Origin: CAKZLS01 sp963771545
Lineage (GTDB): Bacteria > Pseudomonadota > Alphaproteobacteria > Rhodospirillales > Defluviicoccaceae
Assembly (NCBI GenBank): GCA_963771545.1
Contig: CAVYTX010000003.1
Location: 248,001-312,000, forward strand
Reading direction: 5' to 3'
Length of the DNA: 64,000 nt
In this document: piece by piece, positions 7,636 to 17,342 of the stretch
Numbering within the stretch: position 1 is the first letter of the stretch
Layout of the letters: every line of letters starts with the position of its first letter
Made by a program: the position numbers and the translations under genes
The notes under the pieces: model-generated
Database searches by the model: none
The model's input: the letters and a program-made list of their open reading frames with translations, nothing else
Told to the model about the DNA's origin: nothing

Positions 7636-9959
7636 GCCGCATCATCGTGGGCGTCGTCGGCAATCCCAATTGCGGCAAGACCACGCTGTTCAACGCGCTG
7701 ACCGGCGCCCGCCAGCGGGTGGGCAATTGGCCGGGAGTCACCGTCGAGCGCAAGACCGGCGTCTGCCGGTGGCCGGGCGCGGAGGTGATGTTGGTGGATT
7801 TGCCGGGCGTGTATTCCCTCGGCGCCTTTTCGACCACCTCCATCGACGAACAGATCGCCCGCGACTACGTGCTGTCGGACGAGGCCGATCTGGTGGTCAA
7901 CATCGTCGACGCGTCCAACCTCGAGAGGAACCTCTATCTGACCACCCAGCTTCTGGAAATGCGCGCCCCGCTGGTGGTGGTCCTCAACATGATGGACGTC
8001 GCGCGCGAACATCGCATCGAAATCGATACCGAAACCTTGGCCAAGCGGCTCGGCTGTCCGGTGGTTCCCGTGGTGGCGTCGCGCGGCGAGGGCCTGGCGG
8101 CCCTGCAAGCGGCCATCCGGCGGGTCGCAAGCTCTCCCCAACCTCCGGAGGCGGACCTCGGCTTCGGGGCGGGACTGGAAGAGGCCATCGGCGAACTCGT
8201 TCCCCTGGTCGCGCCCATGGCGGCGGAGCGGAACGTGGAGCCCCGGTGGCTGGCCATCAAGCTTCTGGAAGAAGACGCGCTGGCGGTGAAACTGTGCGCG
8301 GGCATCGACCCGGACCATCTCGCCCGGATTAAACACACGGTCGAGGAGAAGGCCGACGAGGACGTGGACATCCTCATCGCCGATGGACGCTATGGGTTCG
8401 CCAACGCGCTCATTCGCGACGCCGTGCGCCGCAAGGGCGTGGTGTTGCGGACCGTCTCCGACAAGATCGACCGGGTGGTGCTCAATCGTCTGCTGGGCAT
8501 CCCCATATTTCTGGCGGTCATGTATCTGATGTTCATGTTCACCATCAACGTGGGCAGCGCCTTCATCGATTTCTTCGATATCCTGTTCGGCGCGGTGCTG
8601 GTGGACGGATCGCGCGAGGTTCTGAGCGGCGCGGGCAGCCCCGAATGGCTCACCACCATCGTCGCCGACGGCGTGGGCGGCGGTATTCAAACGGTGGCCA
8701 CCTTTATCCCGGTGGTGGGGTGCCTGTTCCTGTTCCTGTCGATGCTCGAGGACTCCGGCTACATGGCCCGGGCGGCGTTCGTCATGGACCGGTTCATGCG
8801 CACGGTCGGATTACCTGGCAAATCGTTCGTGCCGCTGATCGTCGGCTTCGGGTGCAACGTGCCGGCGATCATGGCGACGCGCACCCTGGAGCACCGCCGC
8901 GATCGCGTCATGACGGTGATGATGGCGCCATTCATGTCGTGCGGCGCGCGCCTGCCGGTCTACGCCCTGTTCGCCGCTGCGTTCTTTCCCGTGGGCGGCC
9001 AGAACGTGGTGTTCGCGCTGTACCTGATCGGCATCGGGTTCGCCATCGCGACCGGCCTGGTGCTGAAGAGCACCGTTTTGAAAGGCGACACCGCGCCGTT
9101 CGTCATGGAATTGCCACCCTACCGCCTTCCCACCCTCAAGGGCCTGCTGCTGCGCACCTGGGAACGCCTCAAATCCTTCGTGATCCGCGCCGGACAGGTG
9201 ATCGTCGTCGTGGTGGTGGTGCTGAATTTTCTCAACTCCTGGGAACTCGACGGCTCCTTCGGCAACCAGGACAGCGACCGCTCGGCGCTGGCGGCCATCG
9301 GCCAATCCATCACCCCGGCGTTCGCGCCCATGGGCATTCAGCAGGACAATTGGCAGGCCACCGTGGGCCTATTTACCGGCGTGTTCGCCAAGGAGGCGGT
9401 GGTGGGCACCCTCGACGCGCTTTACACCGCGCTGACCAACACCGGCAAGACGGACGCCGAGGGCGACGAAAGCTTCGACCTCATGGCCGGGGTGGGCGCC
9501 GCCTTCGCCTCGGTGCCCGCCAATCTCGTGGCGCTCGCGGATAGGGTCGCCGATCCCCTCGGCCTCAGCATCGGCGACACGACCGACGTGACGGCGGCGG
9601 CCCGCCAACAGGGGATCTCGGTGGGAACCATGGGCACCATGGCCCAGCGTTTCGACGGCGCGCTCGGGGCCTTCGCCTATCTCCTCGCCATCTTGCTCTA
9701 TATGCCTTGCGTGGCGGCCATGGCGGCCACCTACCGCGAGACTGGCGCGGTGTGGGCGACGTTCACCGCTTTCTGGACAACGGGCCTCGCCTACGGCAGC
9801 GCCGTTCTCGTCTATCAGGCCGGCAGCTTCTCCCGGCACCCGGTGCAATCGGCTTGGTGGATCGCCGGAGTGATGCTGGTGTTCGCGTCGATGGTGATGG
9901 TCCTCAGGCGCCTCGGCGGGCGGCGCGCGGAACGGGCCGTGATTGTGGCGGTGGAGTAA
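7632..9959 (+). CDS. feoB: ferrous iron transporter FeoB
   Basis: Main Fe(II) permease of the Feo system in the inner membrane, 775 residues from a GTG start that overlaps the feoA stop. The N-terminal G-protein domain has G1 GNPNCGKTT (residues 10-18), switch residues before WPGVTVE, G3 DLPGVYSL and G4 NMMD. A helical GDI region follows, then two Gate domains with about ten transmembrane segments, including the VGFGCNVPAIMATRTLE and FMSCGARLPVY motifs typical of FeoB. The start is chosen because it places the G1 motif at the usual distance from the N-terminus. Confidence 0.97.
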   Translation: MSRIIVGVVGNPNCGKTTLFNALTGARQRVGNWPGVTVERKTGVCRWPGAEVMLVDLPGVYSLGAFSTTSIDEQIARDYVLSDEADLVVNIVDASNLERNLYLTTQLLEMRAPLVVVLNMMDVAREHRIEIDTETLAKRLGCPVVPVVASRGEGLAALQAAIRRVASSPQPPEADLGFGAGLEEAIGELVPLVAPMAAERNVEPRWLAIKLLEEDALAVKLCAGIDPDHLARIKHTVEEKADEDVDILIADGRYGFANALIRDAVRRKGVVLRTVSDKIDRVVLNRLLGIPIFLAVMYLMFMFTINVGSAFIDFFDILFGAVLVDGSREVLSGAGSPEWLTTIVADGVGGGIQTVATFIPVVGCLFLFLSMLEDSGYMARAAFVMDRFMRTVGLPGKSFVPLIVGFGCNVPAIMATRTLEHRRDRVMTVMMAPFMSCGARLPVYALFAAAFFPVGGQNVVFALYLIGIGFAIATGLVLKSTVLKGDTAPFVMELPPYRLPTLKGLLLRTWERLKSFVIRAGQVIVVVVVVLNFLNSWELDGSFGNQDSDRSALAAIGQSITPAFAPMGIQQDNWQATVGLFTGVFAKEAVVGTLDALYTALTNTGKTDAEGDESFDLMAGVGAAFASVPANLVALADRVADPLGLSIGDTTDVTAAARQQGISVGTMGTMAQRFDGALGAFAYLLAILLYMPCVAAMAATYRETGAVWATFTAFWTTGLAYGSAVLVYQAGSFSRHPVQSAWWIAGVMLVFASMVMVLRRLGGRRAERAVIVAVE

Positions 9960-9966
9960 CCGAGCG

Positions 9967-10212
9967 ATGATTCTTTCCGATCTTCGCGACTATCTGGCCG
10001 AACGCGGACGCGCGTCCATGGCCGACATGGTCAACCACTTCGGCATCGACCCCGACGCGCTTGTGGGCATGTTGGAACAGTGGCAGACCAAGGGCCGCGT
10101 CCGGCGTGTCGACGCGGGCGCCGATCCGCGCGCCTGCGGCTCGTGCACGGCGTGCGCCGACGGCGACCCGCGGATTTACGAATGGGTCGGCCGCGCGCAC
10201 GCGAAACGTTAA
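9967..10212 (+). CDS. feoC: FeoC-like transcriptional regulator / iron-sulfur protein
   Basis: An 81-residue winged-helix protein just after feoB. The N-terminal part (MILSDLRDYLAERGRASM) is a classic FeoC helix-turn-helix start, and the wing carries the cysteine cluster CGSCTAC. FeoC proteins stabilise FeoB or sense iron or oxygen through a labile [4Fe-4S] cluster; cluster binding here is inferred from the three closely spaced cysteines. It completes a feoABC operon. Confidence 0.88.
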   Translation: MILSDLRDYLAERGRASMADMVNHFGIDPDALVGMLEQWQTKGRVRRVDAGADPRACGSCTACADGDPRIYEWVGRAHAKR

Positions 10213-10273
10213 CCAGTTCATGATATCGAAGATCTGGTGGCGGTCGACCGTCCAACAACCATTAGGATAAAGC

Positions 10274-11587
10274 ATGCGCGTGAGCGTTTTCGGTCTTGGG
10301 TACGTGGGAAGCGTCTCCGCCGCCTGTCTGGCCGAATCCGGAAACGACGTCATCGGTGTCGATCCCAATGCCGCCAAGGTCGACCTGATCAACAGCGGCC
10401 GCTCCCCGGTGATCGAAACGGGTCTGGACGAACTGATCGGGGCCAACGTGGCCGCAGGACGGCTGCGGGCCGCGCGCAACGGCCTCGATACCCTTCCGGC
10501 TACGGAGATGTCGCTAGTGTGCGTGGGCACGCCCAGCCGGAGCAACGGCAGCCTCGACCTGCAATACCTGGAACGGGTTTCGAAACAAATCGGCGAAACG
10601 CTACGCGGCCGCGACGATTTCCATGTGGTGGTCATCCGCAGCACCATGCTGCCCGGAACCATGAGAACGCTGATCATCCCCACTTTGGAGGAAGCGTCCG
10701 GCAAGCGGGCCGGGACGGATTTCGGGGTCTGCGCCAATCCGGAATTTCTGCGCGAGGCGTCGGCGGTGCACGACTACCACCATCCGCCCAAGACGGTCAT
10801 CGGGGCCACCGATCCGAGGAGCGCCGATGTGCTGGCCGGTCTGTACAAGGACCTGGACGCGCTGCTGATCAAGACCTCCATCGAGGTGGCGGAGATGATC
10901 AAATACACGGACAACGCCTGGCATGCGCTCAAGGTCGGATTCGCCAACGAGATCGGCAACATCGCCAAGGAGCTGGCCATCGATTCCCACGAGGTCATGA
11001 ATATCTTTTGCCAGGACACCAAACTCAACCTGTCGCCCACTTACCTCAAGCCCGGTTTCGCCTTCGGCGGCTCCTGCCTGCCCAAGGATCTGCGCGCCCT
11101 CACTTACGCCGCCAAGCATATGGACCTCGACGTGCCGATCCTGAATTCGGTGTTGGAAAGCAACCGCGCGCAAGTCCGGCGCGGTCTCGATTTCATCACC
11201 GGGTGCGGCGGCAGGAAGGTGGGCGTGCTCGGCATCAGCTTCAAGGCCGGCACCGACGATCTGCGGGAAAGCCCCATGGTGGAGGTGGTCGAAACGCTGA
11301 TCGGCAAGGGCTATGATCTGCGGCTGTTCGACCGCGACGTCAAACCGAGCGGGCTGATGGGCGCCAACCGTTCGTACGTGGAAACGCACATCCCGCACAT
11401 ATCCGGGCTGATGGTCGACAGCGTCGACGATGTTCTCGACCACGCCGATGTCGTGGTCATCGGCAACAACGCTCAAGAGTTCCGGGACGTGCCGGGCCGG
11501 CTCAAGGATCATCAGCGTCTCGTGGATTTCTTCCGCGTCGCCGATGGCGCCAACCTCGCGGAGAGATATCTTGGCATCTGTTGGTAA
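10274..11587 (+). CDS. algD: GDP-mannose 6-dehydrogenase (AlgD-like)
   Basis: NAD-dependent four-electron oxidation of GDP-mannose to GDP-mannuronate, the precursor of alginate-type polymers. The Rossmann motif FGLGYVGS is at residues 6-13. The catalytic Cys is in FAFGGSCLPKDLRALTY, close to AlgD, and the LGISFKAGTDDLRESPMVE segment and terminal EGICW-like LGICW resemble AlgD more than UDP-glucose dehydrogenases. It starts 61 bases after feoC and overlaps or abuts a glycosyltransferase gene. No alginate polymerase genes are near, so the product may feed another exopolysaccharide. Confidence 0.88.
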   Translation: MRVSVFGLGYVGSVSAACLAESGNDVIGVDPNAAKVDLINSGRSPVIETGLDELIGANVAAGRLRAARNGLDTLPATEMSLVCVGTPSRSNGSLDLQYLERVSKQIGETLRGRDDFHVVVIRSTMLPGTMRTLIIPTLEEASGKRAGTDFGVCANPEFLREASAVHDYHHPPKTVIGATDPRSADVLAGLYKDLDALLIKTSIEVAEMIKYTDNAWHALKVGFANEIGNIAKELAIDSHEVMNIFCQDTKLNLSPTYLKPGFAFGGSCLPKDLRALTYAAKHMDLDVPILNSVLESNRAQVRRGLDFITGCGGRKVGVLGISFKAGTDDLRESPMVEVVETLIGKGYDLRLFDRDVKPSGLMGANRSYVETHIPHISGLMVDSVDDVLDHADVVVIGNNAQEFRDVPGRLKDHQRLVDFFRVADGANLAERYLGICW

Positions 11588-12815
11588 GCCTCGGCGTGTC
11601 CTGATCATCGTCGAAAACCTCCCGGTTCCCTTCGACCGGCGCGTCTGGCACGAAGCAACCACGCTTAAAGGAGCCGGCTACGAGGTCGCCATCATCTGCC
11701 CCGTCGACACCGGATACGAGAAACGGCGCGAGACCATCGACGGAATCGAGATCTATCGTCATCCGCTGCCCGTCGAAGGCAGGGGGGCCGGGGGGTTCGT
11801 GATCGAGTACGCCGCCGCCCTGTTCTGGGAGACCGTGCTTGCCTGGCGGGTGTTCCTGTCCCGCGGCTTCGACGTCATCCACGCCTGCAATCCGCCGGAT
11901 CTGATCTTTCTGGTGGGCGGGGTCTTCAAGCTCTGTTTCCGCCGCAAGTTCCTGTTCGACCACCACGACATCTGCCCGGAGCTGTTCGTCGCCAAGTACG
12001 GCCACAACGGAACGTTCCATAAGTTTTTGGAGGCGGCTGAGCGTTGGACCTACCGGACGGCCGATGTCTCCATCGCCACCAACAACTCGTATCGCGACAT
12101 CGCCATTACCCGCGGCGGCATGGATCCCGCCAAAGTGTTCGTGGTGCGCAGCGGTCCCAAGCTGGAGCGGGTCCGTTTGGTGCCGCCGGCCGACGCGCTC
12201 AAGAAAGGGCGGCGCTATCTGGTGGGCTACGTGGGTGTCATGGGCAGACAGGAGGGGCTTCAATACCTACTTCAGGCCGTTCGCCACATCGTGGTCGATC
12301 GCAAACGTTCCGATGTGCACTTCGGCATCGTCGGCGGCGGACCGGAATTCGAGCGGCTGTGCAAACTCGCCGTCGACCTGGGTATCGGCGACTACGTGAC
12401 CTTTACCGGCCGCGTTCCCGACCAGCAACTGCTGGAGATGCTGAGCACCGCCGATGTCTGCGTCAATCCCGACGAATACAATGAGATGAACGACAAATCG
12501 ACCATGAACAAGATCATGGAGTACATGGCGCTCGGCAAGCCCATCGTTCAGTTCGATCTCGCGGAAGGACGGTTCTCGGCCGGGGAGGCGTCGTTGTACG
12601 CGCGCCCCAACGACGCCGTCGACCTGGCCGCCAAGATCCTGGACCTTCTGGCCGACGACCGGGCCCGCGCGCGCATGGGCGAGTTCGGCCGCGAGCGGGT
12701 GGTCAAGGAGCTGTCGTGGTCCAACGAAGCGCCCAAGCTGCTGGCGGCCTACGACGCCCTATGGGCGGACCAGCCCGAAACCGCCTCCGCCGCCCAGCCC
12801 GGACGGGGCGTTTAA
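11571..12815 (+). CDS. glycosyltransferase family 4 protein
   Basis: GT-B fold glycosyltransferase of about 414 residues. The N-terminal domain begins RVLIIVENLPVPFDRRVW, and the C-terminal nucleotide-sugar domain has VGYVGVMGRQEGLQ, FGIVGGGPE, FTGRVPDQQLLEML and ICVNPDEYNEMNDKST followed by KIMEYMALGKPIV, a GT4 signature with the EX7E-type region. The start is a TTG eight bases after a GGAGAG ribosome site and overlaps the algD end; an in-frame ATG at 11544 is an alternative. Pairing with algD suggests transfer of a hexuronate or related sugar, which is inference. Confidence 0.88.
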   Translation: MASVGKPRRVLIIVENLPVPFDRRVWHEATTLKGAGYEVAIICPVDTGYEKRRETIDGIEIYRHPLPVEGRGAGGFVIEYAAALFWETVLAWRVFLSRGFDVIHACNPPDLIFLVGGVFKLCFRRKFLFDHHDICPELFVAKYGHNGTFHKFLEAAERWTYRTADVSIATNNSYRDIAITRGGMDPAKVFVVRSGPKLERVRLVPPADALKKGRRYLVGYVGVMGRQEGLQYLLQAVRHIVVDRKRSDVHFGIVGGGPEFERLCKLAVDLGIGDYVTFTGRVPDQQLLEMLSTADVCVNPDEYNEMNDKSTMNKIMEYMALGKPIVQFDLAEGRFSAGEASLYARPNDAVDLAAKILDLLADDRARARMGEFGRERVVKELSWSNEAPKLLAAYDALWADQPETASAAQPGRGV

Positions 12816-13028
12816 TTCAGGCGAAGAAACGAAAGAAACTTAGGAGGTTTCAGCATTGATTGTGGTCCGGTGACGCGCGTCCCGGTCAATCGGGAACCGC
12901 AGATTCAGTACTAACCCCGCCCGCCCGCCGCGCCTAAACGACAGAGACAGCCGATCGATCGAGGCGGCACTCCCTGTGCAATTCCTCCGGGTCACCCTAT
13001 ATGATCAATTTGTTAGAGGGTGGAGGAC

Positions 13029-13901
13029 ATGCTCAATCCCACGACGCTGATCGCCGAAGCGCTCGGAGACCGTCTCGAAAGCGGCTACTTGCGTATGTTC
13101 GGATCGGAGGACCCGGCCTGCGCCACGCGATTGAACATGGTGGCGCGCCTCATCATCGAGCAGATCGCCAATAGCGACGCTCTATACCACAACGTCCAGC
13201 ACACCATGCTGGTCACGCTGGTGGGCCAGGAGATTTTTCGCGGACGCTTTCTCGGAAAGCAGCAGCAGCCGGACGACTGGCTGCATTTCACCACGGCATT
13301 GCTCTGTCACGACATCGGCTATATTCGCGGCGTCTGTCAGGGCGACACCGCGGATTCCTTCGTCATCGACGACGTCGGCAACCGGGTGACGGCGCCGCGC
13401 GGGGCGTCGGACGCCTTTCTCGCCCCGTATCACGTGGATCGCGGCAAGATGTTCGTCCGGGATCGGTTCGGGCCCGTTCCCTTCATCGACGAGGAGCGGG
13501 TCGCCCGGGCCATCGAACTGACCCGCTTTCCCGTGCCGTTGTCCAACGACCATCAGGAGACCGACACCGAGGCCGGCCTCGTCCGGGCAGCCGACCTGAT
13601 CGGTCAGCTCGCGGACCCGAACTACCCGCAGAAGCTGACGGCGCTCTATTGGGAATTCGTCGAAATGGGGGTCGCGAAGCAGTTCGGATACGAGAGCGCC
13701 GCCGATCTCGCCGATGCCTATCCGTCGTTTTTCTGGACTTCCGTCAAGCCCTACATCGGCCCGGCCGTCGACTTCCTCCTGCTCACCCAGGAGGGGAAGC
13801 AGTGGGTGTCCAATCTCCACGGCCACGTCTTCGCCGAGGAACACCGGCAACGGCCGTTCGGTCCGGCGTCCCGTGCTTCGGCCCCCGACACCGCCGCATA
13901 A
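13029..13901 (+). CDS. HD domain metal-dependent phosphohydrolase
   Basis: A 290-residue protein with an HD domain. The metal-binding set is seen as YHNVQHT, then LLCHDIGY (the HD pair) and further downstream YHVDRGK and an Asp-rich ADLIGQLAD segment. The arrangement resembles the Npun_R2479-type HD metalloproteins; substrate is unknown, although HD proteins commonly hydrolyse nucleotides or cyclic nucleotides. ATG at 13029 follows AGAGGGTGGAGG; a GTG nine bases earlier is possible. It stands alone, with 213 bases of unassigned DNA before it and 155 after. Confidence 0.85.
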   Translation: MLNPTTLIAEALGDRLESGYLRMFGSEDPACATRLNMVARLIIEQIANSDALYHNVQHTMLVTLVGQEIFRGRFLGKQQQPDDWLHFTTALLCHDIGYIRGVCQGDTADSFVIDDVGNRVTAPRGASDAFLAPYHVDRGKMFVRDRFGPVPFIDEERVARAIELTRFPVPLSNDHQETDTEAGLVRAADLIGQLADPNYPQKLTALYWEFVEMGVAKQFGYESAADLADAYPSFFWTSVKPYIGPAVDFLLLTQEGKQWVSNLHGHVFAEEHRQRPFGPASRASAPDTAA

Positions 13902-14056
13902 AAACTGCGAGCGCGTGAAGGCTCCATTTCACGTTCGGCTGGAACCCTGTTCCTGGATGGCGCATGCCCCGGTATAGTCCGCTTGCGCCATGAACCGGCG
14001 AATAGGACAGTCGGAAGCCGTTCCCCCGTTGTGATTACCTGGGCCCGCATCGAACC

Positions 14057-14446
14057 GTGCTTGATCATGTATCCATAACCGTGCGCCACATGGCGCCCGC
14101 CGCCGTGTTTTACGATGCGGTGTTGGGCGCGCTTGGCTACCCCTGCGTGCGCCGTGACGCCGACGTGGTTGGCTACGGCCTGCGCAATAGGCCGGACGAC
14201 GATGGCCACACCTACATCTCCGTGCGCGCCACCGGAGAGCCCATTGCGGCCGACGGCCGGCATTGGTGCTTCCGGGCGTCAGGTCGGGATGCCGTAAGGG
14301 CGTTTCACGCGGCGGGGTTGGCGGCGGGCGGACGCGATGATGGCGCGCCGGGGCTCCGGCATCATTACCATGACGCATACTACGCGGCATTCTTGCTTGA
14401 TCCCGATTGCAATCGCATCGAGGCCGTATACCATCGGCGCGACTAA
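14057..14446 (+). CDS. VOC family protein
   Basis: A 129-residue single-domain vicinal-oxygen-chelate protein. The first module is LDHVSITVRHMAPAAVFYDAVLGALGY and the last ends LLDPDCNRIEAVYH, with Glu at the usual metal position. It starts with GTG. It is related in family but not closely similar to the other VOC gene in the window. Function is unknown. It lies 63 bases before the crotonase gene on the same strand. Confidence 0.87.
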   Translation: MLDHVSITVRHMAPAAVFYDAVLGALGYPCVRRDADVVGYGLRNRPDDDGHTYISVRATGEPIAADGRHWCFRASGRDAVRAFHAAGLAAGGRDDGAPGLRHHYHDAYYAAFLLDPDCNRIEAVYHRRD

Positions 14447-14509
14447 CCAGCGAATGTCCGGCGGCTTCATCCGGATACAAGGAGACGACGACAGAGGGAG
14501 ACCCACGCC

Positions 14510-15325
14510 ATGACCGTACGCATCGAAAAAAACGGACCCGTGTGGACCGTGATCCACGACCGGCCCGAGGCCCGCAACGCCATGGATCCCGACAGCGCCG
14601 ACGCGCTGACCGAGGCCTTTCTCGAGTTCGATGCCGACGACGCGGCCTCGGTCGCCGTTTTCTACGGCGCCGGCGGCGCGTTCTGCGCCGGCTGGGATCT
14701 CAAGTACGTCAGCTCGCTGAATGTCGACCATCCGCTCGGCGAACTCGACATGCCGCCCGCCAAGGGGCGGGGCAACGGCGGCGAGATCCCGCGCGGCCCG
14801 CTCGGTCCGTCCCGGCTGGAACTGGACAAGCCGGTGATCGCGGCGGTGGCGGGTCCGGCCGTCGCGGGCGGCATGGAACTGGCGCTATGGTGCGATTTCC
14901 GGGTCATGCAGGAGGACGCCTATTTTGGGGTTTTTTGCCGACGCTGGGGGGTGCCGCTGATCGACGGCGGAACGGTGCGGCTGCCCCGCATCGTCGGCCG
15001 GGGCCGGGCACTCGAAATCATCATGACCGGCCGCAAGGTGCCCTCCGACGAGTGCCTGCGGATCGGTCTCTGCGAGTACGTGGTGCCCAATGGCGCCGTC
15101 CGCCAGAAAGCCGAAGAGTTGGCCCATGAGATCGCCCGGTTTCCCCAGGTATGCGTCCGCGTGGACCGCCGCTCGGCCATCCGGAGCCACGGCCTGCCGG
15201 TCCGCGACGCGCTCATCCAGGAATGGTACAACGGCCGCGAGGCGCTGTCGAAAGACGGCATCGCCGGCGCCGCCCGCTTCCGCGACGGCCTCGGCCGCCA
15301 CGGCGATTTCCGCAAGATCGATTAG
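14510..15325 (+). CDS. crotonase/enoyl-CoA hydratase family protein
   Basis: A 271-residue crotonase-fold protein. The oxyanion-hole motifs are GAFCAGWDLK and AGPAVAGGMELALWCDFRV. The position of the first catalytic Glu of enoyl-CoA hydratase appears as CRRWGVPLIDGGTVRLPRI, where the normal Glu/Gly pattern is altered to Asp-Gly-Gly-Thr. It may therefore be an isomerase, hydrolase or other crotonase-fold enzyme rather than a true hydratase. A GGAGACGACGACAGAGGGAG stretch upstream can supply the ribosome site. Confidence 0.88.
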   Translation: MTVRIEKNGPVWTVIHDRPEARNAMDPDSADALTEAFLEFDADDAASVAVFYGAGGAFCAGWDLKYVSSLNVDHPLGELDMPPAKGRGNGGEIPRGPLGPSRLELDKPVIAAVAGPAVAGGMELALWCDFRVMQEDAYFGVFCRRWGVPLIDGGTVRLPRIVGRGRALEIIMTGRKVPSDECLRIGLCEYVVPNGAVRQKAEELAHEIARFPQVCVRVDRRSAIRSHGLPVRDALIQEWYNGREALSKDGIAGAARFRDGLGRHGDFRKID

Positions 15326-15392
15326 TGCCCCGGGGGCAAGGATGCCGGGCCGGCCGGACGCCGTCGACGCATGGGGTCCTCGCCAATGCCGC

Positions 15393-16748
15393 TTAAAGAG
15401 AAAGTCGCCCGCGTCGAGGGAAGTGGCGTCTGTGTTTTGGAGGATGATTCGGCCGCCCCCGTCGGACGAGAGGTCGATCTCGATGTCGGCGCCAACCTGG
15501 TCCAAATCGAGTTCATCGAACTCGATATCGCTGTAGCCGACCAGCCAGATTTTGTCGGTTCCGGGCTCGAAGTCGGTGACGATGTCGGTGCCGCCGGCGA
15601 CGGTGAATTGAAACCGGTCGGCGCCGCTGTTTCCGGTCAGCGTATCGTCGCCGCCGGCGCCGTTGAGGAAATTGGCGCCGCCGTCGCCGATAATGACGTT
15701 GTCGCCGCGGCCGCCGGTCACGTTCTCGATGGATATCAGCGCTTCGGTGGTGCTGGGCTGATTACCGGGACCCGCGGGACTGCTCGGGTCGTCGACGAAC
15801 CACGCAAATCCCTTTTGCAGATCGACCCGCAAACGGTCGGAGGCGCTATAGCCGTAGCCGACAGTGTCCACGCCTTCGCGGCCGTCGAAGACGTCATTCC
15901 CCGCGTTTCCTTCCAGCGTATCGTTGCCGTTGCCACCAAACAGCTGATCGCCGCCACCGCCGCCCACGATTGCATCGTCACCGCCGGCACCCCTGAGAAT
16001 GTTGTCGTTGCCGTCGCCGGAAATGAAGTTGTCGCCATGGCTGCCTGTCACGTTCTCGATGGATATCAACGCTTCGGTGGTACTGGGCGGATTGCCGGAA
16101 CCGGTGGGAATATTGGGGTCGTCGACAAACCATGCGAACCCCTCACCAAGATCGAACTCGTAAACGGTCGGATTCGCTATAGCTGTAGTCGGCGGTATCG
16201 GAGCCGTCGCCCCCGTCGAAGGTGTCCGTGCCCGTTCCACCACTCAGTGTATCATTGCCATTCCCTCCCTCAAGGGAATCTCTTCCGCTGCCGCCATTCA
16301 GCGAGTCATTGCCGTCGCGGCCCTCCACCGTGTCGTTCCCCTCTCCTCCGATCACGGTGTCGTCGTCGCTGCCGCCGATCACCCGGTCGTGCCCCGGGCC
16401 GCCGTCGACGAAGTCGTTGCCTTCACCGCCTCTCAGCGTGTCGTTGCCTTCGTCTCCATAGACGGTGTCGGCGCCTCTGCCGCTCTGGACATCCTCGTCG
16501 TCGCCCTTTCCGGCATGGATGGAATCGTCACCATCCGCGGTAATCAGGGTGTCGTTACCCTCGTTGCCATAGATGACGTTGTCGCCCCCAAACGCGCGAA
16601 CGAGATCGTCATCGTCGCCGGCATAGACGGTGTCGTCACCACCAATCGAATCGAACGGGCCGGGATCGGCGAATATGGTGTCATCCCCGTCGCCGGTGGA
16701 TATGTAATCATCCCCATTTCCGCGAAGAACGAAATCGTCATTGCCCAT
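15393..16748 (-). pseudogene. RTX calcium-binding repeat protein, broken by two single-base frameshifts
   Basis: The minus strand encodes many RTX nonapeptides of the GGxGxDxxx type (for example GGEGNDTVEG, GNEGNDTLI), which fold into a Ca2+-filled beta-roll in secreted proteins. The first frame runs 16748 to 16143. An extra base at 16155/16156 stops it, and removing it restores a SDRLRVDLGEGFAWFVDD module identical in pattern to a second copy further on. The second frame then lacks a stop. One missing T in the TTT run near 15396 would create GDFLF-stop, the normal RTX C-terminus, at 15393; otherwise it runs 500 bases into the antisense of the crotonase gene. Reconstructed length is about 451 residues. 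The start has GAGGAG nine bases upstream. The call is a pseudogene or a gene with sequencing errors; function is likely a secreted Ca-binding protein. Confidence 0.8.
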
Positions 16749-17342
16749 TGGTCATCTCCTCGCGCAGGCGGCCCAAGGTGCTCCTTGTCCACGGGCGCGC
16801 GCAGGCCGATCGCGCGTGACCGCTGAAACGCCCGGTAAGCTTGGATCCATTCGTGTCAAGGATAGAGAAATCGCGGGATCGGCGCCGGCTTGAACCGTTT
16901 CGACGTGTTCGAGTCGCAGCCATCTACCCCCTCCGTTCCCAGTGCTCGGAACGTCACCCCGATGAGCCGACCCGTTGGGTCATGGGCGAGAAAGAGCAAC
17001 CAGCCCCTCGGCTACGCACTTCGCCCTTCGCGCGCCGCTTTCACGAACCGATTCCACACGCGCATTTTACCAAAACCACAACCGAAAAACCACGAACGCC
17101 AAGTTGTTTTTGTCGCGCAACGAAGTTCCCTCGACAGTTGCGCAGTCACCGAAAAATCCGTGTTAATGGAATGCTCCGGCTCGGAAGGGCCAAGGCGCGG
17201 GGCGTATTTCACGTCCGGCATTGGAGTGGGCCAAAGTGGGGCAACGGGAGCCTCAGCGCGACGCGGTGACACTATATCAATATTGGTGGAATAACGGTTG
17301 TCGGGTGCCGACATGTCCCGTGAACGGAGAGGAGTGAACGCC
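16749..17342. other. 594-base intergenic region, no gene seen
   Basis: This separates the divergent RTX and aldo/keto reductase genes. The part from about 17060 to 17170 is AT-richer than its surroundings, as expected for promoter DNA. Short reading frames on both strands show no family resemblance. The sequence CAATATTG, an 8-base palindrome at about 17278-17285, lies some 60 bases before the reductase start. Confidence 0.6.

Noticed and set aside
11430..11570. ATG 11430 as glycosyltransferase start
   Set aside because: It would overlap algD by 158 bases with Ser-rich, non-conserved sequence. TTG 11571 has a good ribosome site.
14885..15392. RTX frame continuing antisense into the crotonase gene
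   Set aside because: A one-base correction gives the usual GDFLF stop at 15393; the extra sequence has RTX-unlike composition and mirrors a real gene.
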